A stretch of DNA of 64,000 nucleotides from Achromobacter sp. HZ34. GTDB taxonomy: Bacteria > Pseudomonadota > Gammaproteobacteria > Burkholderiales > Burkholderiaceae_B. This document shows positions 55,627-64,000 of this stretch, one piece after another. Location: positions 868,001-932,000 of the forward strand of contig NZ_NJIX01000003.1 in NCBI RefSeq assembly GCF_002209485.1, written 5' to 3'. Made by a program: the position numbers and the translations under genes. Positions within the stretch are counted from its first letter, which is position 1, and every line of letters begins with the position of its first letter. The notes beneath the pieces were generated by a model, which saw nothing but the letters and a program-made list of their open reading frames with translations, did not search any database and was not told the origin of the DNA.

Positions 55627-56517
55627 ATGGATAATTTCAACGGTATCGTCGCTTTCGTACGCGTCGCAGAGACCCTGAGTTTCGTCGCCGCGGGCGAACG
55701 GCTGGGCATCTCCGCGTCGGCTGTTGGCAAGGCGATCACAAAGTTGGAACAAGGCCTGGATGTACGCCTGTTCCATCGCAGTACGCGCAAGATCACCCTG
55801 ACCGACGAAGGCCGGCGCTTCCATGCCAGTTGCCGCCGCATTCTGGAAGACCTGCGCGAGGCGCAGGCGGTGCTGTCCGAAGCCGCCAGCACGCCACGCG
55901 GGCGGCTGCGCATCAGCCTGCCTGCCATCGGCTATCGTTTCCTGTTGCCGGTGCTGCCAGACTTTCGGCGACAGTATCCAGATATCGAACTGGACCTGGA
56001 TTTCAATGACCGTCTGGTGGATGTGGTGGAAGGCGGTTTCGATGCCGTGATACGCAGCGGCCCCTTGGTCGATTCAAGACTCGCTGCCCGCCGGCTGGGC
56101 CCGTTCCGGCTGATACTTTGCGCGGCGCCTCGGTATCTGGAGCAGGCCGGTGTGCCCGGCGATGTGGACGACTTGGCAAACCATGCCTGCGTGCGCTACC
56201 GCTTTCCCACTACGGGCAAGCTGCAACCCTGGGATCTGGCTTGCGACGACCGCGCTCCGCCCGATCCTGCCCCCGCCATCGTTTGCAACAACATGGAGGC
56301 GCTGCATCGGGCGGTGGCAGGGGGCCTGGGCATAGGCTATATGCCGGACTTCCTGGTGCGCGACGAACTTGCCGCCGGAACGCTGCGCAGCGTCCTGGAC
56401 CATTGCCCCGGCATGCAGGGACAGTTTTCCATCTTGTGGGCGTCGAGCCGGCATGTATCGCCCAAGCTGCGGGTCTTCATCGACTTCGCGGCCCAACGTC
56501 TGTTTCGCGCGGACTGA
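55627..56517 (+). CDS. LysR-family regulator beside the MFS gene
   Basis: This 296-residue protein has the LysR winged helix (FVRVAETLSFVAAGERLGISASAVGKAITKLE, in parts) and a C-terminal effector domain; ELDLDFNDRLVDVVEGGFDAVIR is typical of the CrgA/AaeR subgroup. It is divergent from the DHA2 exporter and probably controls it. Confidence 0.9.
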   Translation: MDNFNGIVAFVRVAETLSFVAAGERLGISASAVGKAITKLEQGLDVRLFHRSTRKITLTDEGRRFHASCRRILEDLREAQAVLSEAASTPRGRLRISLPAIGYRFLLPVLPDFRRQYPDIELDLDFNDRLVDVVEGGFDAVIRSGPLVDSRLAARRLGPFRLILCAAPRYLEQAGVPGDVDDLANHACVRYRFPTTGKLQPWDLACDDRAPPDPAPAIVCNNMEALHRAVAGGLGIGYMPDFLVRDELAAGTLRSVLDHCPGMQGQFSILWASSRHVSPKLRVFIDFAAQRLFRAD

Positions 56518-56525
56518 TCGCTAGG

Positions 56526-57419
56526 TCAGTGCGACGGCGCATGTTCGAGTTCGCGCAGCAAGCCGGCTTCCAGTTGGCGCGCGGCCCGGCCAAGGCCGCG
56601 ATTCAGCGGCCAGACGATGTCCAGCGACAGGCTGCCTTCGATTTCGATGGGCAGCACGCACAGACCATGGCGCTGGGCGTAGATGCCGCTCATGCTGTCC
56701 AGGATGGCCACGCCCAGGCCGCGTTCGGCGAACGCGCAGGCGGCCGAGTATTGGTTCACTTCGATGGTGGGCATGAAGGGCAGCCGCGCGGCCTCGAACT
56801 GTCTTGCGGTCAGGGCGCCGACCTGCAGATGGCGGCTTAGCGAGATATACGGGCAGTGTTCGAAGTCGGCCAGCGTCAGTGAACGCCTGGACGCATAAGG
56901 ATGATCGGGCAGCATGACCGCGCGGATACCCAGCTGCGCCAGCGAGCGCTGGCCGACGTTGGGCAAGGCCGCCGCGCCGATGATGATGCCGATGTCGATG
57001 CGCTGGTCGGCCGCCAGCTCCACCACGCCCAGGGTCATGTCGGTTCGCACCGCCACGCGGATGCCTGGCTCCTGTTCCTGCAGCCAGGCCATCGCTCCCG
57101 GCAGGATGCTGGCGCCGACGGCCGCCACCGCACCCACCACCAGGCGGGCGTGCGTGCCCCCACGCATGCTTGCGGCCATCCGTTCCGCGGTGTCCATGGC
57201 AGCCAGCGCGTTGACGATCTCAGGCAATAGCAAGCGCGCCTCGGCCGTCAACGCCAGCCGGCGCTTGTCACGGGTGAACAGGGCGAAGCCCAGCTTGTCT
57301 TCCAGGGCCTTGAGCATGGCGCTGGCCGCCGGCTGGGACATTCGCGTCGCCGCGGCCGCCAGCGTCACGGAGCCGGTGCGGGCCACGGCTTCGAAAAGCG
57401 CCATCTCACGCTGATTCAT
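56526..57419 (-). CDS. LysR-family regulator beside the Bug gene
   Basis: This 297-residue LysR regulator starts MNQREMALFEAVARTGSVTL behind GGAG. The DNA-binding helix is MSQPAASAMLKALEDKLG near residue 30, and the C-terminal domain is a periplasmic-binding-protein fold. It is divergent from the Bug solute-binding protein gene and probably controls that operon. The open frame upstream of 57419 is a non-coding extension. Confidence 0.88.
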   Translation of the reverse strand: MNQREMALFEAVARTGSVTLAAAATRMSQPAASAMLKALEDKLGFALFTRDKRRLALTAEARLLLPEIVNALAAMDTAERMAASMRGGTHARLVVGAVAAVGASILPGAMAWLQEQEPGIRVAVRTDMTLGVVELAADQRIDIGIIIGAAALPNVGQRSLAQLGIRAVMLPDHPYASRRSLTLADFEHCPYISLSRHLQVGALTARQFEAARLPFMPTIEVNQYSAACAFAERGLGVAILDSMSGIYAQRHGLCVLPIEIEGSLSLDIVWPLNRGLGRAARQLEAGLLRELEHAPSH

Positions 57420-57620
57420 GCACGGACTCCAGTGAATGGGCCAAGGAAGCGGTAAGGCCAATGCCAGCCGCCCGGTATGCCGCGCCCCCCGCCGCAAGAA
57501 CTCATATGCGGATATATATGAAAAGACTCAATTTATATATTTGACCATATCAACCCCAAAGCCTGACACTGCTTGCACATAACAGGACGACACACCGTCT
57601 ATCGTCCAGGCGAGGAGACC
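57420..57620. promoter_or_regulatory. AT-rich divergent promoter region
   Basis: The 201-base gap between the lysR and Bug genes contains ATATATATGA and ATTTATATATTTGACC around 57510-57545, far richer in A/T than its surroundings. It probably holds the promoters and LysR site; no exact boxes can be assigned. Confidence 0.4.
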
Positions 57621-58607
57621 ATGAAACCAGCCCCCACGCTGTACACGCTACTGCTATGCAGCGCACTGACCGTCCTCGGTGCAAACGGTCCCGCCCAAGC
57701 GCAGGCAGATTCCCCCTCCGGCACCATCCGCATCGTCGTCGGCGCCCCACCGGGAGGCGCCAACGACACCGTCGCGCGCATCGTCGCGCAGCACATGCAG
57801 GTCGATGGCCGCGGCGTCATCATCGAGAACAAGAACGGCGCCGCGTCCATGATCGCCGCGCAATACGTCGCGCGTGCGCGGCCCGATGGCGCTACCTTGC
57901 TGCTGGGCAGCCAGACCACCATCGCCGTCGCGCCCACCCTGCAGAACGTCACCAGCTTCGATCCGCTACGCGACTTCACCGGCGTGGCCCTGATCGGCGC
58001 GGCACCCCAAGTCCTTCTGGCAGGCCCGAAGTTGAAGGCCAATTCGGTCCCTGAACTGATTGCGCAGGCCAAGGCCGCCCCGGGAGACATCGATTTCTGC
58101 TCGGGCGGTATCGGCACATCGCCGTATATGGCCGCGGTACTGTTCGCGCAGACGGCAGGCATCGAGCTGCACAGCATTCCCTTCGCGGGGGAACAGGCCT
58201 GCATCACGGAAATGCTGGCCGGCCGCCTGCCCTTCATGTTCGCCAACGCACCTACCGCCCTGCCCTATATCCAGGACAAGCGCCTGCGCGCACTGGCCGT
58301 CACCAGCGCCCAGCGTGCGCCGTTCGCGCCGCAACTGCCGACCACCGCCGAAGCGGGCTTGAAAAACTACGAAGTATCGACGTGGCTGGGTCTGCTGGCA
58401 CCGGCGGCCACGCCGCCCGCGGTGGTCGACAAGATCAACGCGGAAATCCGCCGCGTGCTGCGCCTGCCGGACGTGCGGGAAAAACTTGAGGCCCAGGGCT
58501 ATCTGCTGTCCGACGACACGCCGGCCCAGTTCACGCAGTACTACAAGACGGATCGCGAGAAATGGGTGGCCGTCATCGAAAAGGCGGGCATCAAGGGCAC
58601 GCAGTAG
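57621..58607 (+). CDS. Bug-family tripartite tricarboxylate transporter substrate-binding protein
   Basis: This 328-residue protein has a signal sequence (LYTLLLCSALTVLGANGPAQAQA) and the Bug fold: IRIVVGAPPGGANDTVARI near residue 38, ARARPDGATLLLGSQT and a central FCSGGIGTSPYMAAVLFAQ. Bug proteins bind carboxylates for TTT-type uptake or as extracytoplasmic sensors. The ATG follows GGAGACC. No TctAB membrane genes are adjacent, as is usual for the many Bug genes of this bacterial group. The amidohydrolase downstream may act on its ligand. Confidence 0.9.
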   Translation: MKPAPTLYTLLLCSALTVLGANGPAQAQADSPSGTIRIVVGAPPGGANDTVARIVAQHMQVDGRGVIIENKNGAASMIAAQYVARARPDGATLLLGSQTTIAVAPTLQNVTSFDPLRDFTGVALIGAAPQVLLAGPKLKANSVPELIAQAKAAPGDIDFCSGGIGTSPYMAAVLFAQTAGIELHSIPFAGEQACITEMLAGRLPFMFANAPTALPYIQDKRLRALAVTSAQRAPFAPQLPTTAEAGLKNYEVSTWLGLLAPAATPPAVVDKINAEIRRVLRLPDVREKLEAQGYLLSDDTPAQFTQYYKTDREKWVAVIEKAGIKGTQ

Positions 58608-58647
58608 ACCTGCGGTACTTTCATCCCATGCAGCAAGGAACCTCCGA

Positions 58648-59571
58648 ATGAGCAGCAGCCGTACCATCCTCGATGTCCAGCACAGCGATCCAGGCGCATC
58701 CATCCCGCGCGGCGCCTGCGATTGCCATGTGCATATCTTCGGTCCCTTCGATCGTTATCCCCTGGCACCCGATCGCGTGTTCATGCCCGGCGTAGCCTCT
58801 ACCGACGACCTGCTCGCGCTGCATGCTGCGCTCGGCGTGGATCGCGTGGTGATCGTGCAGGCCAGCCCGCAGGGCACCGACAACCGCTGCATGACGGACG
58901 CATTGCGTACCCTCAACGACGCGGGGCACGCGGCACGCGGCGTGGCGGTGCTGGCGGCGGACGTCAGCGCCAGCGATCTGCGTGCCTTGCATGCGGCAGG
59001 GGTGCGCGGGGCAAGGGTGAACCTGCAATCGTACGGTCAGCAGGATCCCAAGGTGGCGCGCGACGCCTTGATGCGTACGGCCGCGCAAGTGGCGGAGCTA
59101 GGCTGGCATGTGCAGATCTACAGCAACCTGTCCGTCATCAGCGCCATGGCGCGGACGCTGGCTGATTGCCCTGTACCGGTCGTGATCGACCATTTCGCCC
59201 TGGCCAGCGCGCTGCTGGGACCGCGCCAGCCCGGGCTGGCCGCGCTACTGCAGGCCATCGAGGGGGGCAACATCTACGTGAAGCTATCCGCGCCTTATCG
59301 TTTGACGACCTGGGAGGACGGGCGCGCGCCCAGCGCCGCCGGCGACATTGCCCGCGCCTTCATCGAGACGCGCCTCGATCGCATGCTGTGGGGCACGGAT
59401 TGGCCTCACACCGGCGGGTGGCCCGGCAAGCCTCGGCTGGTGGATCGCAGCGAGCCCTTGCATCCCATCGACGATGGCCTGCAATTGGCAGCCTTCTGTG
59501 GATGGGTGAACGAGCAGGAGAAGCAGGCCATCCTGGTGGACAACCCGGCGCGGCTTTATCAGTTCGGCTGA
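58648..59571 (+). CDS. Amidohydrolase, 2-pyrone-4,6-dicarboxylate hydrolase (LigI)-like
   Basis: This 307-residue TIM-barrel protein has CDCHVHIFGPFDRYPLAP near residue 23 (metal-binding HxH) and MLWGTDWPHTGGWPGKP near residue 250 with the catalytic Asp, as in LigI-like amidohydrolases that open pyrone dicarboxylates. The middle contains VVIDHFALAS. It lies 40 bases after the Bug gene, so they are probably one operon. Substrate is inferred from family only. Confidence 0.82.
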   Translation: MSSSRTILDVQHSDPGASIPRGACDCHVHIFGPFDRYPLAPDRVFMPGVASTDDLLALHAALGVDRVVIVQASPQGTDNRCMTDALRTLNDAGHAARGVAVLAADVSASDLRALHAAGVRGARVNLQSYGQQDPKVARDALMRTAAQVAELGWHVQIYSNLSVISAMARTLADCPVPVVIDHFALASALLGPRQPGLAALLQAIEGGNIYVKLSAPYRLTTWEDGRAPSAAGDIARAFIETRLDRMLWGTDWPHTGGWPGKPRLVDRSEPLHPIDDGLQLAAFCGWVNEQEKQAILVDNPARLYQFG

Positions 59572-59625
59572 TCGGGCGGAAGAAAGCAACGATAATAGCG
59601 GCTCCACGTCTACGGAGAAATCGCG

Positions 59626-60477
59626 GTGATCGGCGTTTTCGACTCCGGCAGCGGCGGCCTGACGGTCATGCGCGCCCTGGAGCAAGCACTTCCCACTGAA
59701 TCGTTCATTTATCTGGGCGATCACGGCAATGCCCCCTATGGGAACCGTTCCCCCGCCGACATCTACGACCTGACGTTGCGGGGCATCGAGCGCCTGTTCG
59801 GTCTCGGCTGCTCCCTGGTCATCATCGCCTGCAATACGGCCGCGGCGACCGGCCTGCGGCAGTTGCAGCAGACGTGGCTGCCGCATGCGTATCCGCAACA
59901 CCGGGTCATCGGCATCATCGTGCCGATGATCGAAGCCATCACGGGCATGCCGTGGGAAGCGCAAGCCACGGCCGCCACGCCGATCGACTTCACCCTGGCC
60001 GACCCGGCCCTGCATGTCGCCGTGTGCGCGACGCGCCATACGGTGAACAGCGGCGCCTACGTCACGGAGATCGCCAAGCGGGCGCCGGCCATCCGCGTGT
60101 CGCAGCAGGCGTGTCCCGAACTGGCCGGGATGATCGACGACGGTGCCAGCGACGACGAGATCCGGCCTTTCGTCGGCGCCTATGTCGGCGAGTTGCTCGC
60201 GCCGCCACGTGATTCTCCGGACGTGTGCATCCTGGCCTGCACGCACTACCCACTGATAGAACACCTGTTCAGGGAAGTCCTGCCGCCGCGGATCCCGCTG
60301 CTGACACAGGGCGAGGTGACCGCGGCAAGCCTGCAGCATTATCTTGCTCGTCATCCGCGTTTTTCATCGGTTGGTGCCGCGGCTACCGTCTATCTGACCA
60401 CGGGAGATCCGGAGCATGTGTCCACGGTGGCCGGCCGCTTCTATGGCCGGGTCGTGCAATTCCAGGCGATCGCATGA
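59626..60477 (+). CDS. Glutamate racemase family protein (MurI-like)
   Basis: This 283-residue protein has the Asp/Glu racemase signature: GVFDSGSGGLTVMRAL at the start, APYGNRSPADIYDLTLRGI, IIACNTAAATG with the first catalytic Cys near residue 70, and ILACTHYPLIEHLF with the second near residue 205. MurI supplies D-glutamate for peptidoglycan. The start is a GTG at 59626, the only one that keeps the N-terminal motif. DSGSGG instead of DSGVGG is a mild change. It could be MurI or a second racemase. Confidence 0.85.
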   Translation: MIGVFDSGSGGLTVMRALEQALPTESFIYLGDHGNAPYGNRSPADIYDLTLRGIERLFGLGCSLVIIACNTAAATGLRQLQQTWLPHAYPQHRVIGIIVPMIEAITGMPWEAQATAATPIDFTLADPALHVAVCATRHTVNSGAYVTEIAKRAPAIRVSQQACPELAGMIDDGASDDEIRPFVGAYVGELLAPPRDSPDVCILACTHYPLIEHLFREVLPPRIPLLTQGEVTAASLQHYLARHPRFSSVGAAATVYLTTGDPEHVSTVAGRFYGRVVQFQAIA

Positions 60478-60487
60478 AGGGCATCGA

Positions 60488-61063
60488 ATGAGCCGCCGCG
60501 TTCGTCGTAGCGTTGCGTTGCTGGTATTGGCGATTTTTCTCACGGCCATAGGCGGCATCGGCGCCATCGTGTTCGACGGCCTGCGTGATGACGCGCGCCC
60601 CAGCGATGCGGGCCTGGTGCTCGGCTCCAAGGTCATGCTGGATGGCCAGCCCTCGGAACGTCTACGCGCGCGCCTGGACAAGGCCGCAGATCTGTACGAC
60701 GCGGGCCTGTTCAAGCACATCATCGTCAGCGGCGGTATGGGTCGCGAAGGCTATAGCGAAGCGAAAGTCATGGCCGATTATCTTGCCGGTGCGCGCGCCA
60801 TACCGCGCAACGCCATCCTGCTCGATGAGCAAGGCAACACCACCCAGGCCACGGCCATCAACAGCGCCGCCATCATGAGGCAGCAAGGGTTCCGCAGCGT
60901 GGTCGTGGTGACGCAGTTCTTTCACCTGACGCGCAGCCGCTATGCCTTGCATCGGGCAGGGGTGCCGACCGTCTACACCGCGCATGCTTCCTACTTCGAA
61001 ATGCGCGATATCTATTCGACAGCAAGAGAGCTGTTCGCCTTGCCGGCGTACTGGCTGCGCTAG
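60488..61063 (+). CDS. YdcF/DUF218-family membrane protein
   Basis: This 191-residue protein has an N-terminal anchor helix (SVALLVLAIFLTAIGGIGAIV) and a DUF218 domain with GLVLGSKVMLDGQPSERLRARL near residue 40, IIVSGGMGREGYSEAKVM near residue 79 and VVVTQFFHLTRSRYALHRAG near residue 140. Family members (YdcF, SanA, ElyC) are linked to envelope maintenance. It starts 10 bases after the racemase stop, consistent with a wall-related pair. Confidence 0.87.
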   Translation: MSRRVRRSVALLVLAIFLTAIGGIGAIVFDGLRDDARPSDAGLVLGSKVMLDGQPSERLRARLDKAADLYDAGLFKHIIVSGGMGREGYSEAKVMADYLAGARAIPRNAILLDEQGNTTQATAINSAAIMRQQGFRSVVVVTQFFHLTRSRYALHRAGVPTVYTAHASYFEMRDIYSTARELFALPAYWLR

Positions 61064-61067
61064 ACGT

Positions 61068-61724
61068 TCAATTCGGCGGATCACCGTGTTCCAGCCTGGC
61101 CTGCTTCTCGACTTTCGCCCAGTAGTCCCACAGGTATTGCTGTAGCGCGGCGGGCAGCTCCGTGAAGTTGGCGCTGGGGGTACGCGTGATGTCGTCGCCT
61201 TCCTGGTTGGGCAAGGTGCCGCGCAAGGCGTACTTGCGATCCTGGTAGTAGATGATGAGCTTGACGTTGGTCGGGTCCAGGCCATCGCAATCCACCCAGT
61301 ACGGCACCAGAACGACTGGATCGGCGGACTTCAGGGGATCATCCACCTTCAGCAGATCCTGCAAGGGTTGGATCACGCACAAAGGACCGCTGGCTTCCTT
61401 GATCTCCCAGCGTTGCGCCTGCACCGGTTCCGTCACCGCGCCCTCAAGCCCGAACACACGCAGGTAGTTCATGCCTTTATCGTCGAGCACCGGCGGACCG
61501 TAGTCGCCGCCCAACACGACCTGGCGCGCCGTTCCGCCGGGGCCTTGGTAGTCGATCACGCGCAGAACGCGGCCTTTGGGATAAAGCGAGGCATAGGCAG
61601 CGGACACGGCGGGCGGGGATGCCGGCTCGGCCGTTGCCACAGGTGTGGCGAACGCCGGCGCCATGGCGGTCGTCATCAGAACGCCGGCGGCAAGAAGGTT
61701 CGCGAGGTTGGCAGGTGAAGGCAT
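61068..61724 (-). CDS. Predicted secreted protein of unknown function
   Basis: This 218-residue protein has a signal sequence (LANLLAAGVLMTTAMAPAFA) and a soluble mature part with GRVLRVIDYQGPGGTARQVV near residue 50 and LIIYYQDRKYALRG near residue 165. I recognise no named domain. It is convergent with the YdcF-type gene and isolated otherwise, so it may be a periplasmic protein with a local role. Confidence 0.7.
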   Translation of the reverse strand: MPSPANLANLLAAGVLMTTAMAPAFATPVATAEPASPPAVSAAYASLYPKGRVLRVIDYQGPGGTARQVVLGGDYGPPVLDDKGMNYLRVFGLEGAVTEPVQAQRWEIKEASGPLCVIQPLQDLLKVDDPLKSADPVVLVPYWVDCDGLDPTNVKLIIYYQDRKYALRGTLPNQEGDDITRTPSANFTELPAALQQYLWDYWAKVEKQARLEHGDPPN

Positions 61725-61940
61725 CGGCAGTGACGGATATCGGTTTCGTGTGCAAGCGCGAAGCCCGCATTATCCATGCAAACATTCCTTCGCCGATAGG
61801 ACGGCCGACCCACGAGCCCTATCTTGATTTCAGATAGCCACTCTCGAATCATTTCGCTTCTTCAGATGTAGTGGCATGCGTAATCTGCGAAGGTCCTATC
61901 GTTCGCCGCCGCGCCTGTGCGCCGGCCCAGGGTGTTTCCC

Positions 61941-63197
61941 ATGCAAGCCCACGCATCACCGCTCGCTTCTCCCCTGGCTGTAAAGCCAGGCTATGCCGAC
62001 CGCAACCGCGAATATTGGCGTCGCAACCTGGCGGTCTGTATCTTCGGATCGTTCACGACCCTGGTCAGTTTGAGCATGTTGTTGCCCTTCCTGCCGCTCT
62101 ATGTCGCGCAGTTGGGGGGAAAGGAACCCACGCGGATCGTGCAGTGGTCCGCCATCGCCTTCGGCGCCACCTTCTTTGGCACCGCGATCACCGCGCCGCT
62201 ATGGGGCAGACTGGCGGACCGCTACGGCCGCAAGCCCATGCTGGTGCGTGCCGCGCTGGGCATGGCCCTCGTCATGTCCATGCTGGGTCTGGCCGAGAAT
62301 GTCACGCAGCTCGTGTTGCTCCGTCTGGCGGCGGGACTTATCGGCGGCTATGCCTCGGCGTCCATCGTCATGATAGGCACGCAGGCGCCCAGCGAGCGTG
62401 CGGGTTGGGCCTTGGGCGTGCTTTCCACCGGCGCCCTGGCGGGCAATCTGGCCGGGCCCCTGATCGGCGGTTTTCTGCCTGACCTGGTGGGCATACGTGG
62501 CACTTTCTTCGTCGGCGGCGCGATGATCCTCATAGCCGCAGTAGCGACGGTATTCCTGATCCGGGAGGATTTCGACCGCGAGATGGATGCCAAGCGGCGT
62601 CCGGATACCGATGGGCCGCGCGCATCTGCGGGGCAAGGCGGCGTCCTTGCCGTGCTGCTGCTCAGCGCGATGATGGTCCTGCTGGCGAATATGTCCATCG
62701 AGCCCATCATCACCATCTATATCGGCGATCTGGGTGTTCCAGAGCATAGCCAGGCGCGCATCGCGGGCCTCGTCATGGCCGCCAGCGCCCTGGGCAGCAT
62801 GTTGACGGCACCGCGCCTGGGGGCGTTGGCCGACCGTATCGGCAGTTGGAATGTCATCATCGGCTGCCTGGCGGCCACTGCCCTGGTCATGATCCCGCAA
62901 GCCTGGGTAAGGGAGTGGTGGCAACTGGCTGTCTTGCGCGGGATCATGGGCATGACCCTCGCCGGCCTGCTACCGGCCATCGCCAAGCTGGTGCGGCAGG
63001 CCGTCGATGAACATCGGTCAGGCAGGACATTGGGCTATCTGCAGTCGGCCCAGTTTTCCGGTCAGGTCCTGGGCCCCTTGCTGGGCAGCCAGATCGCGAC
63101 CTATGCAGGCTTACGCCAAGTGTTCTGGGTCACCGCCCTTCTCCTGCTCGGCTGCGCAGCAATGAATCGCTGGGCGGCGCGCCGGGCCCGCACGTGA
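61941..63197 (+). CDS. MFS multidrug exporter (MdtG/TetA-like)
   Basis: This 418-residue protein has 12 hydrophobic helices. The loop 2-3 motif is GRLADRYGRKPMLVR near residue 92 and motif C is LSTGALAGNLAGPLIGGF near residue 165, both drug-antiporter features. The ATG at 61941 is preferred (after CAGGGTG), although a GTG at 61917 is in frame. No regulator is nearby. Confidence 0.88.
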   Translation: MQAHASPLASPLAVKPGYADRNREYWRRNLAVCIFGSFTTLVSLSMLLPFLPLYVAQLGGKEPTRIVQWSAIAFGATFFGTAITAPLWGRLADRYGRKPMLVRAALGMALVMSMLGLAENVTQLVLLRLAAGLIGGYASASIVMIGTQAPSERAGWALGVLSTGALAGNLAGPLIGGFLPDLVGIRGTFFVGGAMILIAAVATVFLIREDFDREMDAKRRPDTDGPRASAGQGGVLAVLLLSAMMVLLANMSIEPIITIYIGDLGVPEHSQARIAGLVMAASALGSMLTAPRLGALADRIGSWNVIIGCLAATALVMIPQAWVREWWQLAVLRGIMGMTLAGLLPAIAKLVRQAVDEHRSGRTLGYLQSAQFSGQVLGPLLGSQIATYAGLRQVFWVTALLLLGCAAMNRWAARRART

Positions 63198-63238
63198 CCG
63201 TCGACACGGGCGCGGCTCTGCCACCCTGAAAAACTACG

Positions 63239-63619
63239 TCATGGCGCCGGCACGGTCTCGATGCCGTCGACCCGGTCCGGATAGAAAGCCAGATGACCCG
63301 CGATGGCGGCAACCGCCGGATAGGGGCTTTCATAGCTCCACACCGCATTGCGGCCTCGTTCGTCTTCGCCGGCGATGCTGTAGTAGGAACATTCGCCCTT
63401 GTAAGGGCAATGCGTCACATGCGTGGAATGCACCAGTTGGCTCATGTCAGCATCCTTGCGCGGGATGTAATACACCGGCGGGTAGGACGCCTCCTGCAGC
63501 ACCAGCGCCGCATCGGTATCCGCGACGACACGGCCGGCGGCCCTGACGACGACATGTGCCTTGGCGGGACGAATTTCAATGGGATGATCAGGACCGGGAA
63601 TCTTCATGGATTGCGTCAT
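63239..63619 (-). CDS. DUF427 protein
   Basis: This 126-residue protein is a complete DUF427 domain: VVRAAGRVVADTDAALVLQEA, THCPYKGECSYYSI and NAVWSYESPYPAVAAIAGHLAFY are its hallmarks. It folds as a small beta barrel; role is unknown. The ATG at 63619 follows AGGAAACTGAA; the frame upstream is not family-like. Confidence 0.88.
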   Translation of the reverse strand: MTQSMKIPGPDHPIEIRPAKAHVVVRAAGRVVADTDAALVLQEASYPPVYYIPRKDADMSQLVHSTHVTHCPYKGECSYYSIAGEDERGRNAVWSYESPYPAVAAIAGHLAFYPDRVDGIETVPAP

Positions 63620-63836
63620 TTCAGTTTCCTGTAGAAAACACATCGCCGAGCCGGCGAGAAGCCACGAACCATCACCAGGATGCGGCCCTGGCATGCTCAT
63701 AGCTTAGTCCTGAATCACTGGGCGCTGACGCCGGACACCCTGCCTGGCGCGGCCTTTTTTAGCCGCTAAAATCAAGTCCCCTCACAACAATAACGCCGGA
63801 CGACGTGCGTCGTTCCGTTCACGAGGAGACATACTC

Positions 63837-64000
63837 ATGCGTCTGGGCAACCGTGCTGGCGCCGCGCTTGTATTCTGCGCGGCTTTGATCGCAACCACGT
63901 TCCCTTCCCATGCCGCCGACGGCGTCAAGATCGGTGTGCTGACCGACATGGCCGGCGTGACCGCCGACGCCACCGGCAAGGGGTCGGTCGAAGCGGCGCG
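63837..64000 (+). CDS. Branched-chain amino acid-type ABC binding protein, 5' end only
   Basis: Only 54 residues are visible before the window ends. They show a signal sequence (ALVFCAALIATTFPSHAADG) and then VKIGVLTDMAGVTADATGKG, the start of a periplasmic-binding protein of the LivJ/amide-type family. GAGGAGACATACTC precedes the ATG. The transporter genes would lie beyond the right edge. Confidence 0.75.
   Translation, partial: MRLGNRAGAALVFCAALIATTFPSHAADGVKIGVLTDMAGVTADATGKGSVEAA

Noticed and set aside
1-64000. tRNA or rRNA genes
   Set aside because: I saw no convincing T-loop or acceptor-stem pattern by eye; a covariance-model scan would be needed to be sure.

Overview
The window is GC-rich bacterial DNA with short intergenic gaps and many ATGA, GTGA or TGATG stop-start overlaps. 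The gene content points to a betaproteobacterium of the Alcaligenaceae (Bordetella or Achromobacter type). Clues are a Bug-family solute-binding protein, clsB beside ybhP, an aspS with non-discriminating residues, and many LysR and IclR regulators with small catabolic operons. I cannot fix the genus from sequence alone.

Bases 1-18100 are a surface polysaccharide locus. Reading leftwards from a good sigma70-like promoter near 15000 are a WecA/WbpL-type initiating transferase, a family 2 glycosyltransferase, rmlBDAC for dTDP-L-rhamnose, a PAPS-making block (cysD, fused cysNC and an FAD/NAD(P)-binding protein), the Wzm/Wzt ABC exporter, and the start of a large sulfotransferase-like protein that runs off the left edge. 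cysQ, which removes the sulfation by-product PAP, lies divergently from cysD. An O-antigen ligase and a GT-C-like membrane protein are read rightwards from the promoter region. No APS or PAPS reductase or sulfite reductase is present, so the PAPS is most likely used to sulfate the exported glycan. The most unusual gene is cysD: it carries a roughly 250-residue N-terminal part that looks like an IS630-type transposase (helix-turn-helix plus a DDE-like fold without its acidic residues), fused in frame to a complete CysD.

Bases 18100-31000 hold a mixed set: a CoxG/SRPBCC protein, a DMT exporter, a CPBP protease, a two-gene DUF6036 nucleotidyltransferase cassette resembling toxin-antitoxin systems, a fadN/fadA-type beta-oxidation pair, clsB-ybhP, aspS, a DUF502 protein and an FmdB zinc ribbon protein.

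Bases 31000-41000 hold a GMC oxidoreductase, an unusual array of hairpin repeats, a DapA-family enzyme, free methionine-R-sulfoxide reductase, an aminotransferase, ubiA with a clear terminator, a DUF1254/DUF1214 protein and panB.

Bases 40600-49900 contain a seven-gene import and oxidation operon (PotABCD-like transporter plus an HcnABC/opine-oxidase-like trio), a divergent IclR regulator, and an alpha/beta hydrolase with cysteine at the nucleophile position. Bases 49900-64000 contain an amaAB-like pipecolate/lysine module with a LysR gene, an MFS exporter with a divergent LysR gene, a LysR/Bug/LigI-like amidohydrolase group, a MurI-like racemase, a YdcF-type protein, a secreted protein of unknown function, another MFS exporter, a DUF427 protein and the start of a branched-chain amino acid binding protein.
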